This document shows, in pieces, positions 27,603 to 36,832 of a DNA stretch of 64,000 nucleotides. The stretch is from RPQJ01 sp963712815. Lineage in GTDB: Bacteria > Pseudomonadota > Gammaproteobacteria > Steroidobacterales > Steroidobacteraceae. The number at the start of each line of letters is the position of its first letter. The first letter of the stretch is position 1. A program made the position numbers and the translations under genes. The notes below the pieces were generated by a model. The model worked only from the letters and a program-made list of their open reading frames with translations. It was not told the DNA's origin and made no database searches. Location of the stretch: positions 62,001-126,000 of the forward strand of contig CAVQJL010000005.1 of the NCBI GenBank assembly GCA_963712815.1, given 5' to 3'.

Positions 27603-28823
27603 ATGCGCATCGTCTACCTCCACCAGTACTTCGTGACGCCCGCCATGGCCGGCGGGGCACGGTCGTACGAAATGGCCCGCCGCCTGGTGGCCGCCGGCCA
27701 CGAGGTTCACATGGTGACGAGCGACCAGCAGGCCCGGACGGATTCGGCCGCCTGGCGGGAATCCTGTGAAGCGGGTATCAACGTGCACTGGGCCGCCGTT
27801 CCCTACGACAACGTGATGACCTACGGGCAGCGGATGCGGGCCTTCACGGATTTCGCATGGCGAGCAGCCCGCAGGGCGGCTTCGCTCAGGGGCGACGTGG
27901 TCTTCGCCACCAGCACGCCGCTCACGATCGCCCTGCCTGGCGTGTATGCGGCCCGGCGGTCGCGCTGTCCGCTGGTGTTCGAGGTGCGCGACCTCTGGCC
28001 GGCGGTGCCGATCGCGATCGGTGCGATTCGTAACCCAGCCGCTATTGCCGCGGCACGTTGGCTCGAGCGCTTCGCCTACCGCAACTCCACGAGGATCGTC
28101 GCCCTCGCCCCGGGCATGCGCGAGGAAGTCGTGGCGACCGGCGTGCCCGAGGAGCGGGTGAGCGTCATCCCGAACGGTTGTGACCTCGCCAGCTTCGACG
28201 ATCCAGCCGCCGGTCGCGCCCTGCGCCGGCACTACGCCTGGCTGGGCGACCGTCCGCTGCTGGTATTCACGGGCACGTTCGGTCTCGTGAACGGCATGGA
28301 CTACCTGCCGCGACTCGCCGTCGAGCTTTTGCGGATCGACGAGGACATCCGGATTGCCGCGATCGGCACGGGGCGCGAGTTCGCGGCGACGCAGCGTCTG
28401 GCCGGGGAACTGGGGGTGCTCGACAGGAACCTCTACCTGCTGGGACAGCTTCCAAAGCGCGAAGCCGCCTCATGGACCCAGGCGGCGGACATGACGCTGG
28501 CGTTGTTCACGGGTCCGCCCATCGTCTGGCGCGACGCCGTGCAGAACAAGTTCTTCGACTCACTGGCTGCGGGCAAGCCTGTGGCGAACAACTTCCCCGG
28601 CTGGCAATCGCGGATCGCCGAGGAGGCCGGTGCGGGCGTGATCCTGCCGTCCGACGACGTGAGCGCGGCGGCCCGACGACTGGCCGACGTCCTCCGCGAC
28701 CGGGATTGGCTCTCGCGCGCGGGCGCTGCGGCTCGACGGCTGGCCGAGACGCGTTTCAACCGGGACGGTCTCGCGGCGCAACTCGAGAAGGTCCTGGAGC
28801 AGGCCTGTGCGGATCGGTTCTGA
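27603..28823 (+). CDS. Glycosyltransferase family 4, WbuB-like
   Basis: 406 residues. The N-terminus VYLHQYFVTPAMAGGARSYEMARRL and the GT4 C-domain with NGCD, FTGTFGLVNG, IGTGREF, LGQLPKREA and the nucleotide-binding KFFDSLAAGKPVANN are typical of the WbuB/WcaI-like group acting on amino sugars in O-antigen loci. It is a cytosolic-face enzyme adding a sugar to the lipid carrier. It starts 14 bases after the fusion gene and overlaps the next gene. The acceptor is probably the sugar placed by the PglC-like transferase, since WbuB-type genes often sit beside such transferases. Confidence 0.87.
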   Translation: MRIVYLHQYFVTPAMAGGARSYEMARRLVAAGHEVHMVTSDQQARTDSAAWRESCEAGINVHWAAVPYDNVMTYGQRMRAFTDFAWRAARRAASLRGDVVFATSTPLTIALPGVYAARRSRCPLVFEVRDLWPAVPIAIGAIRNPAAIAAARWLERFAYRNSTRIVALAPGMREEVVATGVPEERVSVIPNGCDLASFDDPAAGRALRRHYAWLGDRPLLVFTGTFGLVNGMDYLPRLAVELLRIDEDIRIAAIGTGREFAATQRLAGELGVLDRNLYLLGQLPKREAASWTQAADMTLALFTGPPIVWRDAVQNKFFDSLAAGKPVANNFPGWQSRIAEEAGAGVILPSDDVSAAARRLADVLRDRDWLSRAGAAARRLAETRFNRDGLAAQLEKVLEQACADRF

Positions 28824-29439
28824 ATCGTTCGGACGGTCGGCTGCCGTGAAGCGGATGTTCGACCTGATCGTCGGAGGAACCGCGCTCCTGCTGCTCCTGC
28901 CGGTGCTGCTCGTCGTCGCGGCACTGATCCGCGTGACTCTCGGAAGCCCGGTGCTGTTCCGGCAGCAGCGCCCGGGCCTCGGGGGGCGGCCATTCACCAT
29001 GCTGAAATTCCGCACCATGGCGGATTCGAGGGGCTCGAACGGCGAGCTGCTACCGGACGAGATGCGGCTGGGTCGCCTGGGTCTGTGGCTGCGGGCGAGC
29101 AGCCTCGACGAGCTTCCGGAGTTGCTCAACGTAGTGGCCGGCGACATGAGCCTGGTAGGTCCCCGGCCGTTGCTGATGGAGTACCTGCCTCTCTACACTC
29201 CGGAGCAGAATCGAAGGCACGAGGTTCGGCCCGGCATCACCGGCTGGGCCCAGGTCAATGGGCGCAATGCGATTACCTGGGGCGAGAAATTCGCTCTCGA
29301 TGTCTGGTACGTGAATCACTGGTCTTTCGGTCTGGATCTGCGAATTATTTGGATGACCGTGCTCCGTGTACTGCGCCGCGAAGGAATCTCGCAGGAGGGT
29401 CATGTGACCGCCGACAAGTTCCGGGGTGATCGAGCGTGA
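28807..29439 (+). CDS. PglC-like phosphoglycosyl transferase (small monotopic)
   Basis: 210 residues if started at GTG 28807, or 197 from GTG 28846, which gives the usual VKRMFDLIVGG beginning; the latter is plausible because the former overlaps the previous gene by 17 bases. One re-entrant hydrophobic helix is followed by the catalytic domain: KFRTMAD, SLDELPELLNVVAGDMSLVGPRPLLMEYL (the DE catalytic pair) and RHEVRPGITGWAQVNGRN. It transfers a sugar-1-phosphate to undecaprenyl phosphate and so starts the repeat unit. PglD-, PglE- and PglF-like genes follow, which suggests a diacetylated bacillosamine-type sugar. Confidence 0.92.
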   Translation: MRIGSESFGRSAAVKRMFDLIVGGTALLLLLPVLLVVAALIRVTLGSPVLFRQQRPGLGGRPFTMLKFRTMADSRGSNGELLPDEMRLGRLGLWLRASSLDELPELLNVVAGDMSLVGPRPLLMEYLPLYTPEQNRRHEVRPGITGWAQVNGRNAITWGEKFALDVWYVNHWSFGLDLRIIWMTVLRVLRREGISQEGHVTADKFRGDRA

Positions 29440-30059
29440 AGTTGCTGATCGCCGGTGCCGGTGGCCACGGCAAGGTGGTTGCCGACGCAGCTGTCCGCCA
29501 GGGCGGCTGTTCTGGTGTTGCGTTCGTCGACGACAGGTTCCCGGGTCTCACGGCGGTAGGGGACTGGCCGGTGATCGGACGCCTTGCCGACGTGGCGGCG
29601 CTGTCCGGGCGGTTCGAGGCGTGCTTGGCGGCGTTCGGGGCGCCGGCACTGAGGCTCAAGGTGCTCGGCGAAGCCGAGGCGGCGGGCTACCGGCTGCCGG
29701 TCGTGGTCCACCCGTCGGCCACCGTCGCCCGCGGCGTGCACCTCGGTGACGGTACCGTCGTGCTGGCTGGCGCAGTCGTCAACATCGACGCCAGCGTTGG
29801 TAGGGGCTGCATCATCAATTCGGGCGCAGTAGTAGAGCACGACTGTGTGCTTGGCGACGGCGTGCACGTCTGCCCGGGCGCATGCATCGCCGGCGAGGTG
29901 CGGATTGGCCGCTGCGCGTGGATCGGCATCGGCGCAAGCATCATCCAGCGCATCGCGATCGGCGAGCACGTGACTGTCGGAGCGGGCGCCGTCTGTGTCC
30001 ACGACGTACCGGACGGACAGACGGTGATGGGTGTGCCGGCAAGGGAGCGCCCGTCTTGA
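29436..30059 (+). CDS. PglD/NeuD-type sugar O/N-acetyltransferase
   Basis: 207 residues from a GTG overlapping the previous stop. N-terminal Rossmann-like domain (LLIAGAGGHGKVVADAA) and a left-handed beta-helix with the family motif NSGAVVEHDCVLGDGVHVCPGA, whose His is the catalytic base. In PglD this acetylates the 4-amino group of UDP-4-amino-4,6-dideoxy-GlcNAc. NeuD-type proteins share the architecture, but the PglC/PglE/WbpM neighbours favour the PglD role. It overlaps the following TTG start. Confidence 0.9.
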   Translation: MKLLIAGAGGHGKVVADAAVRQGGCSGVAFVDDRFPGLTAVGDWPVIGRLADVAALSGRFEACLAAFGAPALRLKVLGEAEAAGYRLPVVVHPSATVARGVHLGDGTVVLAGAVVNIDASVGRGCIINSGAVVEHDCVLGDGVHVCPGACIAGEVRIGRCAWIGIGASIIQRIAIGEHVTVGAGAVCVHDVPDGQTVMGVPARERPS

Positions 30060-31265
30060 GCCAGCCGCGCGTCCACGGTGCAAATACAACATCGCGGGCT
30101 CCGCAATGGCCGGGCTGGCCGGTCTATGCAGAGGACGAACGGGCCGCAGCCGATGCCGTGCTCGCGAGCGGCCGGGTCAACTACTGGACCGGCGACGAAG
30201 GCCGGTCGTTCGAGCGCGAGTACGCCGAATACCTCGGGGTCAGTCACGCCATCGCGCTGGCCAACGGCACGCTGGCCCTGGAACTCGCCCTGCGTGGCTG
30301 GGGCATCGGTCCGGGGGACGAAGTCGTCGTGACGCCGCGCTCGTTCATGGCGTCCGTGAGCTGCGTCGTGCTGCAGGGTGCGACCCCCGTCTTCGCGGAC
30401 GTCGATCGGGACAGCGGTAACCTGACGGCGCCTCGATCGAGCGTGTTCTGACCGGGCGGACCCGGGCCGTCATCGCGGTGCATCTGGCCGGCTGGCCCTG
30501 CGACATGGCGTCCATCATGGACCTGGCGCGCAGCCGTGGTCTCAAGGTCATCGAGGATTGTGCCCAGGCGCACGGCGCGTTCTACCGCGGCCGTCCGGTC
30601 GGCAGCTTCGGCGACGCCAGCGCTTTCTCGTTCTGCCAGGACAAGATCATCACCACGGCGGCGAGGGCGGCATGCTTGCTACCCGCGACGAGGAATTGTG
30701 GCGCTGGGCATGGTCGTTCAAGGACCATGGCAAGAGCTGGGACGCCGTGTACAACCGCGAGCATGCGCCGGGGTTTCGCTGGCTGCACGAGTCGTTCGGC
30801 ACCAACTGGCGACTGACCGAGATGCAGGCGGCCATCGGGCGCCTGCAGCTGCGTAAACTGCCGTCCTGGCGCGAAGCGCGCGCGCGCAATGCGGCCAGGT
30901 ACGCCGCGGAATTTGCCGGGCTGGAGGCACTGCGGGTGCCTCAGCCGCCCGCGGACACGGAACACGCCTGGTACAAGTTCTATGCATACGTCCGGCCCGA
31001 AATGCTCAAGTCGGACTGGTCGCGGGACAGGTTCATCGCCGAGATCTCGGCGCGCGGCGTGCCCTGTTTCAGCGGCTCCTGTTCCGAGATCTACCTGGAA
31101 CGGGCCTTCGACGGGACCGATCTGCGCCCGAAAGAGCGCCTCGCCGTCGCGAGGGAGCTCGGCGAGACCAGCCTGATGTTCCTGGTCCATCCGACGCTGT
31201 CCGATGCCCAGGCCGAGCAGATGGCAGCAATTGCCGCCGAAGTCGTTCGCAGCGGGTCGCGCTGA
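30056..31265 (+). pseudogene. PglE-like sugar 4-aminotransferase (DegT family), two frameshifts
   Basis: About 403 residues from a TTG at 30056 overlapping the previous stop; family members start with a short Ser/Pro-rich stretch and then WPVYAEDER, as here. GRVNYWTGDEGRSFEREYAEY, ANGTLALELAL, EDCAQAHGAFYRG, FSFCQDKIITTGGEGGM (PLP Lys) and ESFGTNWRLTEMQAAIG identify it. One lost base near 30429 (before ASIERVL) and one near 30660 (in TTGGEGG) split it; both lie in G/C runs. In the Pgl route it adds the 4-amino group to the WbpM/PglF product. Confidence 0.87.
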
Positions 31266-31326
31266 GCAGGAGCGGGTCCCCGCGCTGCCGGGACCGGCGA
31301 CGGTCGTTCGGACCCGCCATCCCCTG

Positions 31327-31376
31327 TAGAATGCGGGGGTCCTGAGTGGGACAACAGTCCACTGAACGTTGTCCAC
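31327..31376 (+). promoter_or_regulatory. Promoter-like -10 and inverted repeat upstream of wbpM
   Basis: TAGAAT at 31327-31332 is a good -10. Fourteen bases further on, an inverted repeat (GTGG-G-ACAAC at 31346-31355 and GTTGTCCAC at 31368-31376, one bulged G) would form in the 5' leader. A run GGGGGT and no strong -35 surround it. It could be an operator or a leader hairpin. It marks a transcription unit separate from the pglE-like gene. Confidence 0.45.
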
Positions 31377-31406
31377 GGAGACGGACCTTGCCCAAAGCGC
31401 AAAATC

Positions 31407-33391
31407 GTGATCCAGGCCAAGCGCGCCGGGGAACGCCTGGTTCGCCTGCCTCGCTCGCGCAAGCGGGTGATCATGCTTGCCTCGGACACGCTGTTCGTGC
31501 CGGCCGCGCTGTGGAGCGCGCTCGCCCTGAAGCTCGAGGGCCTGCCGGACGGCCTGGGCGCGTCGCCGTGGCTGTATGTCGCGGCACTCCTCACGAGCAT
31601 CCCGATCTTCGTGCGCCTGGGTCTCTACCGTGCGGTGGTCCGGTTCATCGGTGCTCAGGCCATCGTGGCGGTCACGGCCGGCGTCACGGCGTCGGTGGTC
31701 GTGCTGGCCGTCATCAATGCGGTGCTGCCGGGTGACGGCGTGCCTGCGAAAGCGCTGCTCATCTACTGGGCCCTCGCGCTGGTTTACGTGGGCGGGACCC
31801 GAATCCTCGCCCGCAACCTGATGAACATCCGCCCGGCGGGGGCCGAGCGCGTGGTCGTCTACGGGGCGGGGGCCGCGGGCGCGCAGGCGGTCGCAGCCCT
31901 GCGCAGCGGGACCGCCTACGACCCGGTCGCCTTCCTCGACGACGACCCGGCCCTGCACCGCAGCGTGGTGACCGGTATCGACGTGTACTCACCCGGGACG
32001 CTGCCGATGCTGATCGAGGAGGAATCCGTCAGGGTCGTCCTGCTCGCGCTGCCCTCGCAGACGCGGCGACGCCGGCAGGAGATCCTGAAGTCGCTCGAGC
32101 CGTATCCGGTGCGCGTCATGACCGTGCCCGACATCGCCGACATCGTCGCTGGCTCGGCCCGGGTCGAGGACGTGCGCGACGTGGACGCGAGCGACCTGCT
32201 CGGTCGCGACAGCGTGCCGCCGGACGAGCGACTGTTCGACGCATGCATCCGCGACAAGATCGTCATGGTGACGGGCGCCGGCGGCTCGATCGGATCCGAA
32301 CTGTGCCGCCAGATCGCACGCCTCGCGCCGCGGCGTGTCGTGCTGTTCGAGATGTCGGAACTCGCCCTGTACCAGGTTGATCGCGAGCTGCGGGCGCTCA
32401 TGGAGCGCGAGCGCCTCGAGTTCGAGTTGATCAGCCTGCTCGGCAACGCTCACCACAAGTACCGCGTCCGCGAGATTCTGCAGGCCTACGCCGTGCAGAC
32501 GCTTTACCACGCCGCCGCCTACAAGCACGTGCCCATCGTCGAGCAGAACGTCATCGAGGGCATCCACAACAACGTCATCAGCACCTGGTACACCGCCGAG
32601 GCCGCGCTCGAGTGCGGCGTCGAGAATTTCGTGCTGGTCTCGACCGACAAGGCCGTGAACCCGACCAACGTCATGGGCGCCACCAAGCGCCTGGCGGAGA
32701 TCGTCCTGCAGGGACTGCAGCAGCGGGGCGGGCGGACGCAAGTTCTGCATGGTGCGCTTCGGCAACGTGCTCGAGTCCTCGGGCTCGGTGGTGCCGTTGT
32801 TCCGGGAGCAGATCCGCCGCGGCGGGCCGGTCACGGTCACGCACCCGGACGTCATCCGCTATTTCATGACCATTCCCGAGGCCTCGCAGCTCGTGCTGCA
32901 GGCCGGGGCCATGGCCGAGGGCGGCGACGTGTTCGTCCTCGACATGGGCAAGCCGATCCGCATCGCGGACCTCGCGCGCCGCATGGTCAAGCTGGCCGGC
33001 CTCAGCGTGCGCGACGACGATCGTCCCGATGGCGACATCGAGATCCGCTTCACGGGCCTGCGGCCAGCGGAGAAGCTCTTCGAGGAGCTCCTGATCGGCA
33101 ACAACGTCTCCGGCACCGGGCACCCTATGGTCATGCGTGCGATGGAGCACTCGCTGCCCTGGGATCAGGTGCAGCAGTTGCTCAACGACCTGCTCGTCGC
33201 GATGGGGCAGTTCGACGTCCGAACCGCTTGCGAACTGCTGCAGCGGGCGGTTGACGAGTACCGCCCGCACGGGCGAGATCGTGGACGGAGTGTGGTGCCG
33301 TCGCGAGAGCGAGAAGCGCCTGCAGTCGAAGGTCACCAGCATCGACTCGCGACGGACCCCTGCCCGACGCGAGTCGGGGCCGGGCGCCTGA
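31407..33391 (+). CDS. wbpM: UDP-GlcNAc 4,6-dehydratase, WbpM/PglF/FlaA1 type (two frameshifts)
   Basis: About 660 residues, the long membrane form. Four N-terminal helices (IMLASDTLFVPAALW to LALVYVGG), a first Rossmann domain (VVVYGAGAAGAQ), then the dehydratase domain: MVTGAGGSIGSELCRQI, LYHAAAYKHVPIVE, LVSTDKAVNPTNVMGATKR with the modified Thr-Asp-Lys catalytic site, and RFTGLRPAEKLFEEL. Extra C at 32739 (between RT and KFCMVRFGNVL) and at 33268 (before TGEIVDG) break the frame; joined, it ends at 33391. It starts diacetamido-trideoxyhexose synthesis. Start GTG 31407. Confidence 0.9.
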
Positions 33392-34688
33392 TCCAAGCAC
33401 GGCGAGGTCCTGCTCTGCGCCGGTCGTAACGAACGCCGCATGTCGGGCCGGCCATTGTCGCTCCGACTTCAATTCCATCCATCGGGTCCCGTCGCTGCTG
33501 AACCAGATCTCCGGCGTATTTCCAAACTCCTCTGGCCACAGACCCGGACTCGAACCGCCGACGAGGAAGATCTTGTCGTCGTATACCGCCGCCGCTGCCC
33601 AGCGACGCGGGGCCCATTCGCTGCTGACTTTCACGAGTTCCCACGTCACGCCATCCTGCGAAGACCACACGTCGTTGTAGAGCATCTCGTCGGGTGTGTC
33701 GTATCCGGAGTATCCGCCGATCACCCACAGGCGATTGTGGTGGACCAGGAGCCACGGCTCGGCTCGGGCACTCCCCCATGGTGCCGCAGCGGTAAGGGTG
33801 GTCCATTGCCTCCCATCGACTGTCATGCTCACGACTGCGCCCTTGAGCGTCACGATGCCGTTGCGAAACCTCACGGCGCGCCCACAGGGCGAAGGTGCTT
33901 CCGTTCTCCACGTCGCGCCATCGCGGGAGCTGTAGGACTCGGCTCCGAACGACCAGATTCGGCCCTGCCATGAAACGAAACAGTTATAGGGGTAGTAGGG
34001 CGGCGAATGGTTCACAAGTTCCCAGCGCTTGAGATCGCTCGAGCGCCAGACGTCGGAGGCCGACTGCCAGACTCCGGGTGCGACATAGCTCCATCCGCCC
34101 AGAATCCAGAACTGGCCGTTGTGCTGCACGATGGCATTGGGAGACGAATCCCGCGGTCTGAATGCGGTCCGCGAGGCCAGCTTACTGATGAACCCGATGT
34201 CCCTGTTCGGGCTCGCGTAGGAAACATCCCCGGCCGAAAAACACCCTGAATTGTCCGGTGCCATCAGGATACCGGCCAAAGGACTCGTCCAATGCGGCCA
34301 TCGGCAGCGTGACGCTATCCACGACTTCGTTCGACGGAGTGCTTACGAGCGATATATTCACGACATCGCCATCGAGGAACAAAGCGCCCGAGGCATCGGT
34401 TGCGGCAGGCGAATGGACGATGCGTAATTCGCCCGGTGCCACAACCTCGGCCGGCAATTGCCAGGCCCTGGCGTCCGTGCGCAGCACGAACTCCTGCAGC
34501 TTGATTTCCGCCGTGCTCGTATTGACAAGCTCGACCCAAGGTGCGAAGCCGCTGTCCGGCGACAGGTTTCCCGCAACCTGTACCTCGTTGATGCGAAGGC
34601 CCTGCGCTTGCGCAGTTGTCACCGTCCCGGCGGACGTGATTTGGGCCAGAAAGCATAGAAGGACCAGATTGCGTGGCTGGCAAGGCAT
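33182..34688 (-). pseudogene. Secreted lamin-tail-domain plus Kelch-like beta-propeller protein, one frameshift
   Basis: Two overlapping frames form one protein of about 420 residues before an uncertain tail. A signal peptide ends near TTAQAQG. A lamin-tail domain follows (LRINEVQVAGN, WVELVNTSTAEIKLQEFVL, DGDVVNISL, FGRYPDGTGQFRVFF). After the join at about 34205 comes a propeller with Kelch-type blades (GQFWILGGWSY, DVWRSSDLKRWELV, LWVIGGYSGYD, DKIFLVGGSSPG). The match ends near 33422; the remaining frame to 33182 is antisense to wbpM and probably spurious. It is the only long gene on this strand between 3.5 and 36 kb and looks poorer in G+C. Function unknown; likely extracellular or periplasmic. 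Confidence 0.75.
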
Positions 34689-34835
34689 CGTTGGTTGGTC
34701 TCCGAGGGTCGGAGGGTGTCGTGCAACCGAACCTTACCGCAGCCTTGAGCATTTGCGGGCCCGGATTATGTGAGATGGGTCCGGTTTGACGACATCGCTG
34801 CCCGGCACGTTGTCCCGCGCGACCCGGCGCGACGT

Positions 34836-34841
34836 TAAACT
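34836..34841 (+). promoter_or_regulatory. Putative -10 element TAAACT before the 2-epimerase
   Basis: TAAACT lies 44 bases before the proposed TTG start in the gap between divergent genes. It repeats the element seen before the aminotransferase at 4835 and tRNA-Val at 43681. The rest of the 34689-34884 gap holds nothing else recognisable. Confidence 0.35.
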
Positions 34842-34884
34842 GCCGCGCGTGACAACGCCGCCATGACGGGCGGGGAGTCGATCC

Positions 34885-35992
34885 TTGAGTAGTTCAAATC
34901 CGAAAACGTCCACCTCATCGCCGCCGCGCGGCCGAACTTCATGAAGATCGCGCCGCTGTACCACGCGCTCGCCCGCGAGGCCTGGTGCCGGCCCGAGATC
35001 GTGCACACCGGCCAGCACTACGACGCGAACATGTCCGATGCGTTCTTCCGCGACCTCGGCCTGCCGCGCCCGCACTTCCACCTCGAGGTGGGCAGCGGCA
35101 CGCACGCGGAGCAGACCGGTGGCGTGATGATCGCCTACGAGAAGGTGGCGATGCGTGAGAAGCCCGACTGGATCGTGGTCGTCGGCGACGTCAACTCCAC
35201 CGCCGCCTGCGCCATGGTGGGCACCAAGCTGTGGATCCCGGTGATCCACCTCGAGGCGGGCCTGCGCAGCGGCGACCGGCGCATGCCCGAGGAGATCAAC
35301 CGCCTCGCCACCGACGCCATCTGCGACGTCTACTGGACGCCGTCGCCCGACGCCGACGAGCACCTCGCGCGCGAGGGCGTGCCGGAGTCGAAGATCGACC
35401 GCGTCGGCAACATCATGATCGACTCGTTCGAGATGATGCGCGGCGCGATCGAGGCGGACGGCACGCGCGCGGCGATGGGCCTCGAGGCCGGCAATTACGC
35501 CGTGGTGACGCTGCACCGGCCCTCCAACGTGGACACCCGCGAGGCGCTCGAGCCGCTGGTCGGGCAGCTCGCTGCAGGTGTCGCGCGAACTTCCGCTGGT
35601 GTTCGCGGTGCATCCGCGCACGCGCAAGAAGCTCGAGGAGTTCGGGCTGATCGCCCGGCTGCAGGGCCCGGAGCATTCGCCTCACCGAGCCGCTCGGCTA
35701 CATCCAGTTCATGAACCTCGTGCGCACCGCGAAGGCCGTCATCACGGACTCCGGCGGCGTGCAGGAGGAGAGCACCTACCTCGGCATCCCGTGCCTGACG
35801 CTGCGCGAGAACACCGAGCGGCCAATCACCGTCACCGAGGGTTCGAACCGGCTGGTCAAGCCGACGGACCTGTACAGCCAGGTCCAGGACGTGCTCGGCG
35901 GCCGCTGGCCCACGGGACGCCGGCCGGCGCTGTGGGACGGGCGGACGGCGGAGCGCTGCGTGGCGGCGCTGAAGCGTCGCGCGGGCCTCTGA
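34885..35992 (+). pseudogene. wecB: UDP-GlcNAc 2-epimerase (non-hydrolysing), WecB/WbpI family, frameshifted
   Basis: About 369 residues. A GGGGAG Shine-Dalgarno precedes TTG at 34885; restoring one base soon after gives SSSKSENVHLIAAARPNFMKIAPLYHAL, the family start. Then HTGQHYDANMSDAFF, VVGDVNSTAACA, HLEAGLRSGDRRMPEEINR, TLHRPSNVD, VHPRTRKKLEEFG and DSGGVQEESTYLGIPCLTLRENTERP. Extra bases at 35572 and near 35679 break it. It makes a ManNAc-configured nucleotide sugar. The ARPNFMK form fits UDP-GlcNAc, but WbpI-like action on the 2,3-diamino uronic acid cannot be excluded and would complete that pathway. Confidence 0.88.
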
Positions 35993-36367
35993 TCAGGCGA
36001 CCGTCACGAACGGACCGTAGCCCGCGAGCACGGCATCGTTGGTGAGCAGGATCATCGGCTCGCACAGCGCCTGGGCTACCAGCATCCTGTCGAAGGGATC
36101 CTTGTGCACGGGGGCCAGGTCGGTCACGGCTGCCGCGTGCAGGCCCGTCACCGGCAGGTGACGGAAACCCGCGGGCTCGATGGCTCGCACGATTTCACGC
36201 GGGTCCCCTTGCATCTTGCCGAGCGCCACCTTGATGCTGACCTCCCAGATGGACGCGGCGCTCACGTGCACCTCGGCCTCGTCGATGAGGCGGCGCGCCT
36301 CCCTGGTCAGACGGTCGGGCGATGCGAGCGACCAGAGCAGCAGGTGGGTATCGAGCAGCACGCGCAT
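35993..36367 (-). CDS. vapC: VapC-type PIN-domain toxin
   Basis: 124 residues. PIN-domain acidic residues are in LLDTHLLLW, the Glu in SIWEVSIK, and DPFDRMLVAQA and LTNDAVL near the end. Such toxins are ribonucleases that act on tRNA or rRNA. The antitoxin gene ends 3 bases upstream on the same strand, as in type II pairs. It ends against the stop of the 2-epimerase gene. No sign of damage. Confidence 0.92.
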   Translation of the reverse strand: MRVLLDTHLLLWSLASPDRLTREARRLIDEAEVHVSAASIWEVSIKVALGKMQGDPREIVRAIEPAGFRHLPVTGLHAAAVTDLAPVHKDPFDRMLVAQALCEPMILLTNDAVLAGYGPFVTVA

Positions 36368-36369
36368 CG

Positions 36370-36609
36370 TCAGCCTGCCTCGAACGATGTTGCGACGTCT
36401 GGCGGCAGCGGCGCGTTGAAGTCGTCCGGAACGACCAGCCGACCGCGCAACTGGCCCAGGGACTTCCTGCCTGCCGCGGATTCCAGCGGCACGAGTCGTG
36501 CCATCGGCCGCCCGGCCTTGGCGATCACGACCTCGGCGCCCGCGGCGACATCCTCGACGATGCGGGAGAGGTGGGTCTTGGCTTCGTGAATGTTGATGAC
36601 CGTGCTCAT
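36370..36609 (-). CDS. Phd/YefM-family antitoxin
   Basis: 79 residues. The N-terminus VINIHEAKTHLSRIVEDVAAGAEVVIAKAGRPMARLVPL is the DNA-binding Phd/YefM fold, and the acidic, Pro-rich tail (VVPDDFNAPLPPDV) would wrap the toxin. It should repress its own operon, with VapC as co-repressor. The overlapping palindromes just upstream are the likely operator. Confidence 0.92.
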   Translation of the reverse strand: MSTVINIHEAKTHLSRIVEDVAAGAEVVIAKAGRPMARLVPLESAAGRKSLGQLRGRLVVPDDFNAPLPPDVATSFEAG

Positions 36610-36648
36610 GGATCTCCAGCGGCGGCCGGTCGAGGCGGTGACGAGTAA

Positions 36649-36687
36649 ACTAAGGTTAGTCTAGTTTGTCGTCAGGGCGAGATCCAA
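36649..36687 (-). promoter_or_regulatory. Promoter and palindromic operator of the toxin-antitoxin pair
   Basis: On the minus strand TTGGAT (36687-36682) and TAGACT (36663-36658) are 18 bases apart, a plausible -35/-10. Overlapping the -10 is the palindrome ACTAA-GG-TTAGT (36649-36660), followed by a third half-site CTAGT, and a wider AAACTA/TAGTTT repeat (36647-36667). Autoregulating Phd/YefM proteins bind such short palindromes. Confidence 0.6.
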
Positions 36688-36832
36688 TGGAGAATCGGAC
36701 GGTTCGAGCCAGTTATTCCGTCATCTCCAACAAGACTCCGTTCTCACTCGGCTCGCCGACGGTCTGTTAACATCTGCGGCGGACGAGTGCCCGGCTCGCA
36801 AATAATAGACAATCAATTTCAAGGTCTTACGC

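Noticed and set aside
30056..31406. JUMPstart/ops element for RfaH-type antitermination
   Set aside because: I looked for GGCGGTAG-type ops motifs before the long operons; the few partial matches lie inside coding sequence and lack the flanking element.
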